Shown here one piece after another: positions 41,385-51,317 of a stretch of 64,000 bases of DNA. The stretch is from Metarhizium brunneum (taxonomy: Eukaryota; Ascomycota; Sordariomycetes; Hypocreales; Clavicipitaceae): NCBI RefSeq assembly GCF_013426205.1, contig NC_089423.1, positions 1,364,001 through 1,428,000 of the forward strand, in the 5' to 3' direction. The translations under genes and the position numbers were made by a program. Position 1 is the stretch's first letter, and each line of letters begins with the position of its first letter. The notes below the pieces were generated by a model, which made no database searches, was not told where the DNA came from, and was given only the letters and a program-made list of their open reading frames with translations.

Positions 41385-43751
41385 CTAGCCCTTCCCCACG
41401 CTCCCGTCGTGGGGGTTGCGTTTTGGGTATTGACAAATGGCCGACATGGCTCCCAGAGCCGTAATTTTGCCCAAATACTTCAGACAAGTTAGCGACATCC
41501 ACCGTTGAACAAAAACCGTCAATGTTTGTTCGTACCTGACTCCAGTATAAACCAGTCATAGTAGATCCTGGAGAAACAGTGATTAATTGTTTCAAAATTT
41601 GGTTACCCATTTTGCTTTCCTCCAGGCCAAAATGAAACGTTCGTTTGTGATTTGTCGACATCTGTACATTGAGAAGATATTAGCTCCAAGTTTCCCTTCT
41701 AAAGAAATGCTGTCAAACGATGAAACTTGCCCTGAAAGCTACGAGCACGTCCCCCATGTAGACCATTCTCATCTTATCGTTACTGCGAAGTTGAAGAAAT
41801 ACTTCGATGGTGTCGATTATTTCTCCACCAGGCCCATCAATAGAAAAGTGCATGACGCTGTCGTGCGGCCCAGCCTTGTATTTTCCTACTCTGCCCATCT
41901 TCTGTGGAGTATGTATTGCATAGTGAAATCTGATGCCACGGATTGCTGCGAAACATGTCACAGACACGCCCGTTACGCTACGAAGATGCGATCCATTGCG
42001 ACCACCAAATTCGGTCCAGCAGAGGGGTCGGTATCTCGTATTGCATGATTCTGCTGCAGTAAAATAATCGTCATTAAGATTTAAGCCGTTGTAAGGCATT
42101 CGAGGGTACCAAAAAGCTGAATGCCTCAATGAGACCTTGCCGGTAGTTTTTTCTCCGGAAAGAGGGCCGCTGTGCTCCGTGATTGCCAGGCTGACCATTT
42201 TGAAGCTCTGCAGAAATCTAGTCAGAAAGCTTCTGGCAAACTGAAGCAAGAAGGTACATAAAAAAGGCCGACTCGAGTTGCACGTACGTCAAATCCGGCT
42301 TTGATAGACTTTATTGAGGTAGACACCACGAGTCGCTGTGTCTTTGGGAGATCAGATGGGTTCCCGATCCATCCCAACGTTTTCCCATTCTTTAACACAC
42401 ACTGTATAGCTTGAATACCAGTGGCTCCTGCCGCCAAATTGAACCCTAAGATAGGTTCTGTAATGTCCAGATATATCTCTTGTCCATGCGTGCTGAAGCC
42501 CAGACACGCATCTCTGTCTGGGCTTCGGCGTAGTATTCGGATGCCAGCTATATACTGAACATTGTCAAGCCGCGTAGTAGAGATTGCCAACTGATAAGGC
42601 GCAGTTGGCAAGCTTGCTTCTATCTCTTGAATCTGGCGACAGCATTTGGCGAGCCCGGCCACGAGGATGCTTTCATTTAGGTTGGCATTGGCCTCAAGCC
42701 ATTTCGCAGTTCCCTGGTATGGTGTAGGTGAGCTTGGTGCCTCGTTCCATTTTGATGACAGAACTTCCAAGACCTGCTGGATCAAACTCATAATTCTTGC
42801 CCTATTCCGCAGGCCTGGGCTACACTGTCTTCTAGTTGTACGACGATATATACTGCGCCAGTCCAAACTGGGACCCCATTTTTGGGACTCAAAGAGCCAA
42901 GAGCGTTCGCCGGCTGCCGAAAACCTAGACCTCCAGAAGTGCTTGTTGTAGTAGACCGAAACAAAGCCCCGAGAGGCTTGGCGGGCCCTCAAAACATCTA
43001 CCGTCGGCAATAGAGACGCAATGGTGAGGCACAGCGTCTCAGGAAGAAGGGCAAAGCAATCATTAGCAGCGGGTTGGCGGTACGGAATAGCTCTGCTAGC
43101 CCATTGCGGACGCCCTTTCTGTTTGGTAAGAAGCCGCTTGATCTCCGAAACCCTGCAGGGATCTTGACTAGCAATGTGCCATAATTCAGAATCTTTAGAA
43201 AGATATTCGAAATGGCCCTCCCAGGGATAGTGGTCTTTGTGGTTTTTATGAAGAAAAGCGCCATCTTGAAAACCAGAATTTAGAAGCCAAAAGACATTTT
43301 CAAGTGGAAAAGTCAGCGATTCAAAAAGGCCAAAGAGACGGCCCAACGACACCGGCTGAGGACAAGAGGTCTGGTCCAACAGAGACCAGCAAGCTTCGTG
43401 CAACGGGAAGCCGTGTAGACGGTTGACTGGAGCCTGGCCAAGCACGCCGATGCGCACGCTTTCCGCCGCATGCGGCCCCCTATTATCCCAGCGACACTCG
43501 CGATTCAGGGGTGTCTTGAAGTCACTGGGATCAGAGGGATCGTGGAACCCGACGCCGCTGATCTGGACATCGGCTTGTCCTCTGTACACTACCGAAATTA
43601 GGCCAGCTCGTCCCCAATGGGAAGCACACCATCAACTCTTACAGATTCGGAATTGACTGGCCCAGGCGACAGGGCCAGAGGGATCGGTGTCGTAGCTGCC
43701 AATAGTGAAGCTGCATAGGGCACAAGGAACGAGAGGGCCACCGGGTGGCAT
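41385..43751 (-). CDS. F-box domain protein with conserved fungal C-terminal domain
   Basis: Five exons on the minus strand: 43751-43643, 43588-42288, 42207-41743, 41661-41536 and 41477-41385. They give 697 residues with every phase closing. The protein starts with a Cys-containing segment (VPCALC...GSYDTDPSG) and a conserved fungal block with GVGFHDP and GFPLHEACWSLL. An F-box (FALLPETLCLTIASLLPTVD) follows at about residues 215-255. The C-terminal half resembles a domain seen in many fungal F-box proteins (YLD...GFNL, AGFDSFKMVSLAI, ...GSTMTGLY). F-box proteins link substrates to the SCF ubiquitin ligase through Skp1; the substrate is unknown. The last short exon (YLGKITALGAMSA...) is accepted because its frame and sequence suit the end of the family. 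The donor of intron 3 (GTAGCT at 41742) is weak, and GTGCTC six bases upstream is an alternative. Confidence 0.85.
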
Positions 43752-44823
43752 GGCGAAGGGTGTGTAACAGAAGAATCTCGTCGGAGGCGAGTTTAACGAG
43801 CAGCTGGGTACGAATAGCCTTAAAATTCAGAGGCGTCTTCGCAGTTGATGGTGAAAGAAATCCATGTGAGGGGTCAAGTTACATTTGATTCTTCCTGACA
43901 AAAATATTCTGCAGAGTGCATGAAGATGCGGAAGGTGCCACGGGCATGCGTCTGTCCAAGGAAGTCGCGAAAGATCCAAAGGCGCCAGCTGGCAGCAGTT
44001 GCCCGTTTATCGGTGCACGCACATTATATAATAGGTAGACGCGTAGGCAGACTCTATTAGGAAAAAAATTGACCTCATAGCCGACATTTGTTTCCGTACC
44101 AGAAACCGAATCATCAGTTGATGGAGTGCCCTGGACATGAGCTGTTGTTTTGTTTGATTTTGTTTCCTGAGGATGCAACAAGGAACCAACCGACGGGGGT
44201 GAGCCTTTGTTTCGGGCGCAGCCAGCTACGGCAGTCTCATCAGATATAGTCGGAGCACAAGAAAGCCAACTGATTATGATATGACATGTATTACCCGATG
44301 CCGAACAGATGCTGTAGAGGATAATCCGTACGCCGGTGTTTTTTCTTTCGTTTTTTGACGTATCAACATGTCAATATGGCATCTCCAGATTCGGATTCGG
44401 ACGAGTGGGGCTGACGTGTAGATCCCCAGCCATGCGCCCATGCCTCTCTCGTCCACCAACCCGTTACCCAACATCTGAACACGGAGCCGGTCCAGTAAGA
44501 CGCAGGCACAAACATCCTCGAACCTCGGCCCCGGATCCCCAAGCTGCCCACCTCTTCGCAGCCCGAGCCGAGCTCATAAAAAACCACATCTTGCACCCTC
44601 ATCGAAGCCACTTGTCCTCCCACCGGCGGCTAGCCATCAATGTATGTATGCCTCATAAAGGAGCACAGAGCACAGACATCCGAAACATCAGTTCTCGCCG
44701 CCCCCGCTATTCGCCATATCTCTTAAGTAGCCGGGGCCGCCGCTGCATATGCAAATAGCTTTTCGCGACTAGGAGCCACGCATTCACCCACGAGTCACGA
44801 CATCTTTGATCCCGCTAAACGCA
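43752..44823. other. Divergent intergenic region between F-box and SDR genes
   Basis: About 1.07 kb containing the two divergent promoters. No gene is supported, and open frames on either strand are short and unrecognised. Confidence 0.65.
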
Positions 44824-46056
44824 ATGGCAGACCAAGCTCAAAAAAGAATCACTGCCATCGGCCAGCAGCTTGAGCCGTCACCGGGCGGCCTCCCACGGAT
44901 CGCCAAGGTGGCCGGCAAGTCCAATGGCCCTCGAGCCGAAGGCAAAGTCGTCATCATCACAGGTACGATCCACCATGATCCGAGATTCCGCACGCATCAC
45001 CCGCCAGCCAGCAGATCACATCACCCACAGCGTCTCATCATGCAATTGGATAGGGAACCCAGGCTAACCTCGAACCAACCCGCGTTGCCCAGGTGCAAAT
45101 TCGGCCCTGGGCATTGGCCGCGCAACGGCCCACCAATTTGCAGAGAATGGCGCCAAGGCAGTCTATATTTGCGACTACGCCGACTCCAACCTCGCTGCGC
45201 ATAAGCAGGAGATGACGGGCCTATATCCGGCGGTAGATGTCCACATTTGGCAGTTCGACGCCGCAGACGAGGCCCAAGTCAAGGCCGTGGTAGATGACGC
45301 TCTTGACCGGTACGGCCGTCTGGATGTGTTCTTTGCCAATGCCGGCATCACGGGATTGAATGTCGTCTTCACCGAGTTCAAAGACTCGGATTTCATGGAG
45401 GTTCTCAAGACAAACACTCTAAGGTAAAGAACGAATTAAAAAAAAAAATAATAAAAAAACCTCTCACCGAACAGTCCCCCGGCCCCCCACTGTTAGCCAT
45501 TTGGTTTTACGGTTCTTTTTATGCCAGCACTATATCAAGTTTCAGAACCACAAGCCTCACAAAGTAGTATCCACAACACGGGCTAATGCCGAGACATAGC
45601 GTCTTCCTGGCGGCAAAGTATGCCGCGCCTGCCATGATGAAAACATCGCCATCCAAGCCTACATCAGGCGGATCCATCATCGGAACCGCTTCTGTCGCCG
45701 GAATCCGTTCCAACGCCGGCTCGACCCCTTACTCAGCCTCCAAAGCGGCCGTCGTCTCTCTCGCCCAGACCATCGCGTACCAGCTCGCCGGTACGGGGGT
45801 CCGCGTTAATGCCATTTGCCCCGGTCTCATCGAGACGGGCATGACGGCCCCCGTGTACCAGGCCGCCAGGGCGAGGGGCAACGAGAAGAAGATTGGGCAC
45901 CTGAACCCAACGAGAAGAGGCGGCCACGCAGACGAGATTGCGCGGGTGGCCCTGTTCCTGGGCACCGACGAGAGCAGCTATGTGAATGGCCAGGCCTGGG
46001 CTGTCTGCGGCGGGTTGAGCGCCGGACATCCATATGTTCCCGGACGGCTGAGCTAG
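44824..46056 (+). CDS. Classical short-chain dehydrogenase/reductase
   Basis: Three exons (44824-44962, 45093-45423, 45600-46056) give 308 residues. Exon junctions fall inside [12 protein letters not shown], the NAD(P)-binding Gly motif at about residues 46-55, and [11 protein letters not shown], which fixes both introns. NAG is present in FFANAGITG. The catalytic Ser188, Tyr201 and Lys205 (TASVAG, TPYSASK) have the normal 13- and 4-residue spacing, and [15 protein letters not shown] is typical of the family. It is expected to oxidise or reduce an alcohol/carbonyl pair in the cytosol; the substrate is unknown. The N-terminal 35 residues before the Rossmann strand are longer than the minimal family. 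There is no obvious partner gene, since its neighbours are an F-box protein and a secreted protein pair. Confidence 0.93.
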
Positions 46057-46859
46057 AATCCCGTCGACCATGTGACTCGGAGGCTGTAGCACGAGGACTT
46101 TTTGGATGTCTGAAGATATAGTCTAACATTTAGTTTGGAAGGTGTGATTCGAACTTGTTTGGCACGTGCCGTGCATAATCTTCCTGATACGTCTTGGAAC
46201 CTTAGAACCGGACCATTGTCCAAAGATGCCAAGTTTCGTCTTGAGTCGCCCGTCAAGAACAATCCATACATATATAGGTACATAAATACATATATCGCAT
46301 GAACTGGGCAGATCCAGAGATCGGCATCTGGCAACCCATGCATTCTTGGGCCAAGTCCCGCTGTCAAAGTGAGCATTCAATGCATCCAGGAAATGAGGCC
46401 AGCCAGCGAGAAAAAGCCGAGACCAACACCCGCCAGTCATGATTGCGCCAATTTGCGTGACCGAATTAACCCATGTTCTCATTTGCAAGCTGAGCCGTCG
46501 CAAACCAGAACCAACCGGGTTGTTTTAAGGTCAACACATCAAGCATCGATGTGACCCAACTCCACAAGGAGACCATTGGCCTCCGCGCCGAAACTTGAAC
46601 CCTGACAACCACTGGCGGGCGATGCTGTTCTTGTAGTCATATCCGTTATTGGTAGTTTCAAATACAGGGCAGCACGAAATAATGGTATGTAGGCATAAAG
46701 GAATGTGGAGCAACATGTATGGTCTACGAAAGTGTAGCACGCAAACTCTGGCTGTCTGGGACGCGAACGTTCTTTTTACTTCCTATCCCACTCGGTGTTT
46801 TGGGCCATGGGCTCGCACGGACTAAGAGCATCAAAAAACAGGTTTCTTGGGTGAATTGC
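46057..46859. other. Convergent intergenic region
   Basis: About 0.8 kb between the 3' ends of the SDR gene and the possible small secreted protein. No gene is supported. A short possible extra exon of the small secreted protein (near 46776-46811, minus strand) is mentioned with that gene. Confidence 0.55.
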
Positions 46860-47081
46860 TCAAAAACCTACCCAAGCTTCTTTCATTGGATCTACACTGC
46901 GCCTTGAGAGACACCCTAATGGGGTATTAGCCCCGGTTCCTATTCCACAGCAGATGTTACCTTGGACGAACATGCTGTTGGAATTTGTAACACCGCGCGT
47001 TCCATGCAGGAAGAATTCCAAGGCGCAGGTTCCGGTATCAGTTCCGAAGAAGAAGGGAACAGCAGTTGCCAAGAGGATCAT
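46860..47081 (-). CDS. Possible small secreted cysteine-containing protein
   Basis: A 73-codon minus-strand frame starting at ATG 47081. It has a hydrophobic N-terminus (MILLATAVPFFFG), a likely cleavage near GTCA, and then a short mature part with NICCGIGTGANTPLGC. Five codons upstream, in frame, a TTG replaces what would be a natural start (TTG-CGA-CAT-TTT-GCA-ATG, reading as a lysine/arginine-type n-region). The original start may therefore have been lost, or the gene may be decaying. The end may also be spliced: GTAGGT just before the stop could join TTAG at about 46812 to give a 12-residue alternative tail, but its branch site is poor. No family was recognised. It lies divergent to the secreted dioxygenase 260 bp away. 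It could equally be a chance frame. Confidence 0.4.
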   Translation of the reverse strand: MILLATAVPFFFGTDTGTCALEFFLHGTRGVTNSNSMFVQGNICCGIGTGANTPLGCLSRRSVDPMKEAWVGF

Positions 47082-47236
47082 TGCAAAATGTCGCAATTAT
47101 GCAGAGATGAGACTCATCAACAAATCGCTGGTGACGAAATCATAACGGGGACAATGAACGGGGTTCTGTATGGAGACTTGGTAGCAACTCGTTGATGCCT
47201 CGGAGTGTAAGAGAGTCGGTTGACCAGTTGAGCGAG

Positions 47237-47243
47237 TATAAAG
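47237..47243 (+). promoter_or_regulatory. TATA box of the intradiol dioxygenase gene
   Basis: TATAAAG on the plus strand, 105 bp upstream of ATG 47342, a typical spacing for a strongly regulated fungal gene with a short leader. Confidence 0.6.
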
Positions 47244-47341
47244 GCAAGACGGGGAACGCCCAGATATGTCTCGTCCGTCGCCATCCAACAATACAAAGAA
47301 ACTGATAACAGTAAATTGAATTTCACTGTTTCAAGACAAAT

Positions 47342-48472
47342 ATGATTTTGCCCTCCCTCACAGCGGCCTTGGCTTTCTCAGCCGTCGTATATGGCCATCC
47401 TGAGACTGAAGAAGAGCGCCAGGCACAAGCCGCAACTCTTCGTCGCATTGCAGCACACTCCAAGAGAAGTCTTGCCAACTGTGCTGATTCCCCTGCTGCC
47501 ATTGCCCTCAAGGAACGAGCTGTAGCTCGTCGTGCTGCTTGGGCTGATGAGCTGCGTGTGAAGAGAGGACTCAAGACTCGTAAGTTACAATTCTCGAATT
47601 TTGTTGGTTGAATAATTGTACTAACACAAACATGTCAAGGCGCTGAGCGTCGAGGTCCCAAGGAGCTTGAGAAGTACCTTGATCTCTCCCATAACGAGAC
47701 TGCCAAGGGATACAACCTTGATACTCCTTTGGATGTCCTTTTTGGTTCCAACGCGAGTTGCATTCTTGTCCCGGAAACTATCATTGGCCCATACTATGTT
47801 GAGGGCGAGTCCTTCCGGACAGATGTTACTGATGGAGAACCAGGTGTTGCTTCACACTTGGATTTCCAATTCATTGACATCAATACGTGCGAGGCAGTTC
47901 CTAACCTCATCATTGACCTGTGGCACGCCAACTCCACTGGTGTCTATTCTGGCGTGACGGCTGAACTCCAAGGTGGTTTGAAAACCAATTTCGGCCGCGG
48001 CATTCAGCAGACAGACAAGGACGGCGTGGTGCAGTTTAGCACAATCTTCCCAGGCCACTACATTGGTCGAACCAACCACTTCCACGTCATGTCCACAGAC
48101 AATGCCACCATCCTGTCAAACGGAACTTTTGAAGGTGGCACTGTTTCGCATATTGGACAGGTTTACTTTGACCAGTCTCTCATTGCCGAAGTTGAGAAGA
48201 ATGAGCCGTACATTCGAAATCAGCAACCGGTCACGAACAATCGCCAGGATGAATTTACTGGTGATGAGGCGACCGAAGACTACGATCCATTCATGAAGTA
48301 TACTTACCTTGGCGACGGGGCTGAGGAAGGTCTTTTGCTTTGGCTCACGATTGGACTCGACATTACTACCAACTACAACGCCAACGTGTCTGTAGCCTCA
48401 AAATGGCACCCAGGTGGTGGCACTGATGAGGGCGGAAGACCCAAGGAGGAGGAGAAAGCCTCCTTCCTGTAA
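47342..48472 (+). CDS. Secreted intradiol ring-cleavage dioxygenase-like protein
   Basis: Two exons (47342-47579, 47640-48472) give 356 residues. The intron has GTAAGT, CTAAC and AAG, and the frame closes. A clear signal peptide (MILPSLTAALAFSAVVYG, cleavage near residue 18) makes it extracellular, unlike the cytosolic catechol and protocatechuate dioxygenases. The iron ligands expected for the family are present: Tyr182 in the signature DLWHANSTGVY, Tyr220 in FPGHY, and His226 and His228 in NHFHV. Such enzymes use Fe(III) and O2 to open ortho-dihydroxy aromatic rings. Secreted fungal members are thought to act on plant or microbial phenolics, so the substrate here is inference. The tail is charged (EEEKASF). 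The gene is divergent to the possible small secreted protein and convergent with ORC6. Confidence 0.92.
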
Positions 48473-48554
48473 GGCAAAGAAAGAATAACTAAATGGGGGT
48501 GCTTAGCTGAAAATGAACCGTCCTGTAAATCGTCGAGCTGTTCGATACAACTTG

Positions 48555-48605
48555 ATAGAATAGAATCGACACCATAGAATAGAGTAGACCAGAGTAGAAT
48601 AGAAG
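48555..48605. repeat. TAGAA/TAGAATAGA imperfect repeat
   Basis: Repeated TAGAATAGA-type units lie in the short convergent 3' region between the dioxygenase and ORC6 genes, so probably in one or both 3' untranslated regions. Confidence 0.7.
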
Positions 48606-48650
48606 ACCTTCGCTTGTATTTTGTATGTCTTTAGGAGGAAATGAATGCTA

Positions 48651-49843
48651 TCAAATGTCAGCCTCCATGACGACTTGTACGGGTGTTGCCTGTGCAATCT
48701 TGTCGAGCATGATATCACGCCACGCAATGAAGTCTGATTTTCTAGCCTCGCTCAACAAGTCATATCGTTCTTGGAGCATTGTATCCGCACGCCGGGTAGG
48801 CAGGAGAGCTTCTGAGTTCTCGACATCATCATCTGACAGGCCTGCATCTGTCCTTACGATAGAGCTAATCACGTCAACAATCCCATCATACCAATCGCCA
48901 GCCAACCAATCATTCTCATTGACCTTGGCCACAGCGGCATCAAAGTCTCGAGACTTGAGGTCACTCCAGCCTTCCCAGGCGTCGGATTCATCCACATCAG
49001 GTACGGCAACTTCTTGATTGGCCTTGGCCACAAGAGCAAGAATCTCTTTTCGAAGCGGTACATATCCCTCGCGGTCAATCTTGGCACCAGACGTGATTGA
49101 TCGAACACGCATAATGACGAAAAAGTACACGGCTGCTAATAGGTCGGTTACGTGATGAATAACCCACTGGTCTTGGGTTGGGCGGCCCTCTTGTGTGAGG
49201 ATATGCTCCATACCAGCGAAAACCGTTGGTGCAAGCCGTTTGTGATCCGACTCGGCACACATAAATCGAATGACTGGTTGAATCCAAGGGTGTAGATGGC
49301 CATTCGAGTTTTGCGAGTCGAGGATGTGTCCTTTGGCAGGGGTACCGCCATTTTTTGGTGTCGTACGGAACGGAGCCAGGGCTGCCTCCTTTGTTGGAGT
49401 TCCTCTTGATGGTATCCGGCGGGTCTCCGACTTTGATGGTGTGTCCTTGTCTCGTTGCTTGGAGCTTGGAGCTCGATTTCGGGTTGGCCTTGGTGTAGCT
49501 GTAGGATTGGGCAAGATATTGTCCAAATGGGTATACAGCCGTTTGTAGATACGCGGGGGAATTGGGGGGCGAGGTTCAATAGGTGGCAAGTCAAGAGTGA
49601 TCTTCAGACTACAAGAGTGTCAGCAGGTATATGGCGGTATTTGACACGGTACCATACTGACCGATCACAAGCTATGTTGGCACATGCATATTGTCGAGCT
49701 ATCTCTTCCTCTGCCTTCAATGTGCTTGCCCGGTGTCGAGATTGGGCAAGCAGTGATCCTGCCAGTTCCACAAGGGAGGGTGGTAAATCTGAGCCATATG
49801 TCGGCATCATTGATAGCAATGCCTGCTCAATTTGTCTACTCAT
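48651..49843 (-). CDS. ORC6: Origin recognition complex subunit 6
   Basis: Two exons on the minus strand (49843-49662 and 49608-48651) give 379 residues. The junction ACDR|LKITLDLPPIEPRPPIPPR closes in frame, with donor GTCAGT, branch CTGAC and acceptor TAG. The first 60 residues (EQALLSMMP...LAQSRHRASTLKAEEEIARQYACANIACDR) are the TFIIB-like N-terminal helical domain of fungal Orc6. A Ser/Thr/Pro/Arg/Lys-rich linker with several SP/TP sites follows (possible CDK targets). A second helical domain comes next (WIQPVIRFMCAESDHKRLAPTVFAGMEHIL). Orc6 is the smallest ORC subunit; in fungi it helps load the MCM helicase at origins. The start ATG at 49843 is chosen because the upstream in-frame codons have no ATG. 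An ACGCGT box about 30 bp upstream suits a replication gene. Confidence 0.88.
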
Positions 49844-49871
49844 GTTGACTTGCGGCTCGACGCGAGGCACC

Positions 49872-49877
49872 ACGCGT
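49872..49877. promoter_or_regulatory. MCB-like ACGCGT element upstream of ORC6
   Basis: A palindromic ACGCGT lies 29-34 bp upstream of the ORC6 start codon. In fungi this is the MluI cell-cycle box bound by MBF-type factors at G1/S genes. A 6-bp match can occur by chance, so the position next to a replication gene is the main support. Confidence 0.5.
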
Positions 49878-50220
49878 GAGCTTGCTAAAATGGCGTAGTG
49901 ATTCAGGTGAGAAAACTGAGATCAAATTCCACAAATAAACAACCGCTTGGGCCAGAACTGATTACGGTGTATGAGTCTACTCTTGCAGCTTCGAAAAGCA
50001 GTTGTACTGGTACCAGGGGTGTCAATGGTATCACTGGGATATGTGGCAGTATGATCCCAAATGAAGTTGCGATGCTCTGTCAGCAAATTCCCTGTTTGCG
50101 CACCGCTTATCGATAACAGATCTCCACACTCCACCTCCATGCTGGGTTGTTTGACGAATGCATGGGGCTTCGTCTCGGAGCAAGAGACATGCAACGCTGA
50201 AAACCCCCTTCTCGCCGCTG

Positions 50221-50230
50221 ATTGGCCAAT
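50221..50230. promoter_or_regulatory. Palindromic CCAAT pair in the ORC6/SSP120 divergent promoter
   Basis: ATTGGCCAAT contains one CCAAT box on each strand. It lies in the 608-bp interval between the start codons of the divergent genes ORC6 (49843) and SSP120 (50452), where a HAP/NF-Y-type complex could serve both. No gene is seen in the rest of this interval. Confidence 0.45.
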
Positions 50231-50451
50231 ACCGATCCCTCAATGTTCCCAGCGCTCGAAACTGCCGGAGTCGCCAGCAGTCTGCATCCGGCGCCTGTTT
50301 CCAAAGTTGGTTATCAACCGCCGCTCAAAGCCAAATCGACCGAAGGCGGGCCCCTTTCAGGGAATCTACATTAACCAGCCCATCGTACATCACAGCCCCC
50401 AGCAATTGAGTGCCCTTGAATCCCAATTGCACACTTGTCAAAGCCCGAACC

Positions 50452-51147
50452 ATGCAGACCCCGTTATTACTAGCAATTGCTCTCTCGGGCTTGGCCAGCG
50501 CCCACGGCAACCACGGCCAGAAGCCCTTGGTCAGTGAAGATGCCACATGGATGGAGAAGCACATGGCCGGTATGTCTCAAGCTCAGCACTCACACCCAGA
50601 TCGGCATTCCAGGCCATCTAGCGACCCAACAAGAAGAGTTCAATCGCTGACATGAATCGATACAGAGGAGCACCACATCGATTCCTGGGATACTGGCGCC
50701 TTCTTCGCCCTCCACGACTACAACTCCGATGGTGCCTGGCAAGGCGAAGAAATCATGCGCACCTACGGCCTAATGGACCCTTCGAATAGGGATATGTCGC
50801 ACGACAAGAAGCTAGAGGTCCTGCAACACCTCATGGGTCTTCTGGACAAGGATCACGACGGGGAGGTCTCGGGTAAGGAGTTCCAGGAGTTTATCGACGG
50901 GGGCGAAACGCTCCCTGATATGGGTACTGGGCCGGGCCATCATGGTGACGACGAATACGAGTATGAAATCCATCACTGGGAAAAGTATCACGATGAGAAT
51001 ACAAAACTGGAGGACCTGACGCACCCGGAGGATATTGAGCATTTCAAGCACCACGAAGAGTTGGAGAAGGCGCAAGAAGAACAAGAGGCAATGGATAAAA
51101 AGTCGATTATCGAAGAGAACATCCCCGCCAAGTTTCGGAGACATTAA
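50452..51147 (+). CDS. SSP120: Secretory-pathway EF-hand protein, Ssp120-like
   Basis: Two exons (50452-50569, 50666-51147) give 199 residues. The intron has GTATGT, CTGAC and CAG, and the frame closes at MA|EEHHIDSWD. A signal peptide MQTPLLLAIALSGLASA precedes HGNHG. Two EF-hand loops follow: residues 57-68 (DYNSDGAWQGEE) and 100-111 (DKDHDGEVSGKE), both with complete acidic positions. The region after them is rich in His, Glu and Asp, with a Glu/Lys-rich helix near the end. Yeast Ssp120 is a luminal partner of the Emp46/47 lectin cargo receptors and is related to nucleobindin and MCFD2; the same early-secretory role is inferred here. No HDEL-type signal is present. The protein is slightly shorter than the yeast one. 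Confidence 0.82.
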
Positions 51148-51317
51148 GCTCAAGGGGGACGAGTATCTCGGCGTTGAATCAGATGATTGGTTGGATTTGT
51201 GGAATTCTTTCGAATGGGATTGCGTGGAGTAAGTTATTGAATGATAGATTCAGAAGCGAGGGGGGGGAATATACCGGTGGCGCATAGATATGGAGGGGAC
51301 TGCTGTATCAACATTTT

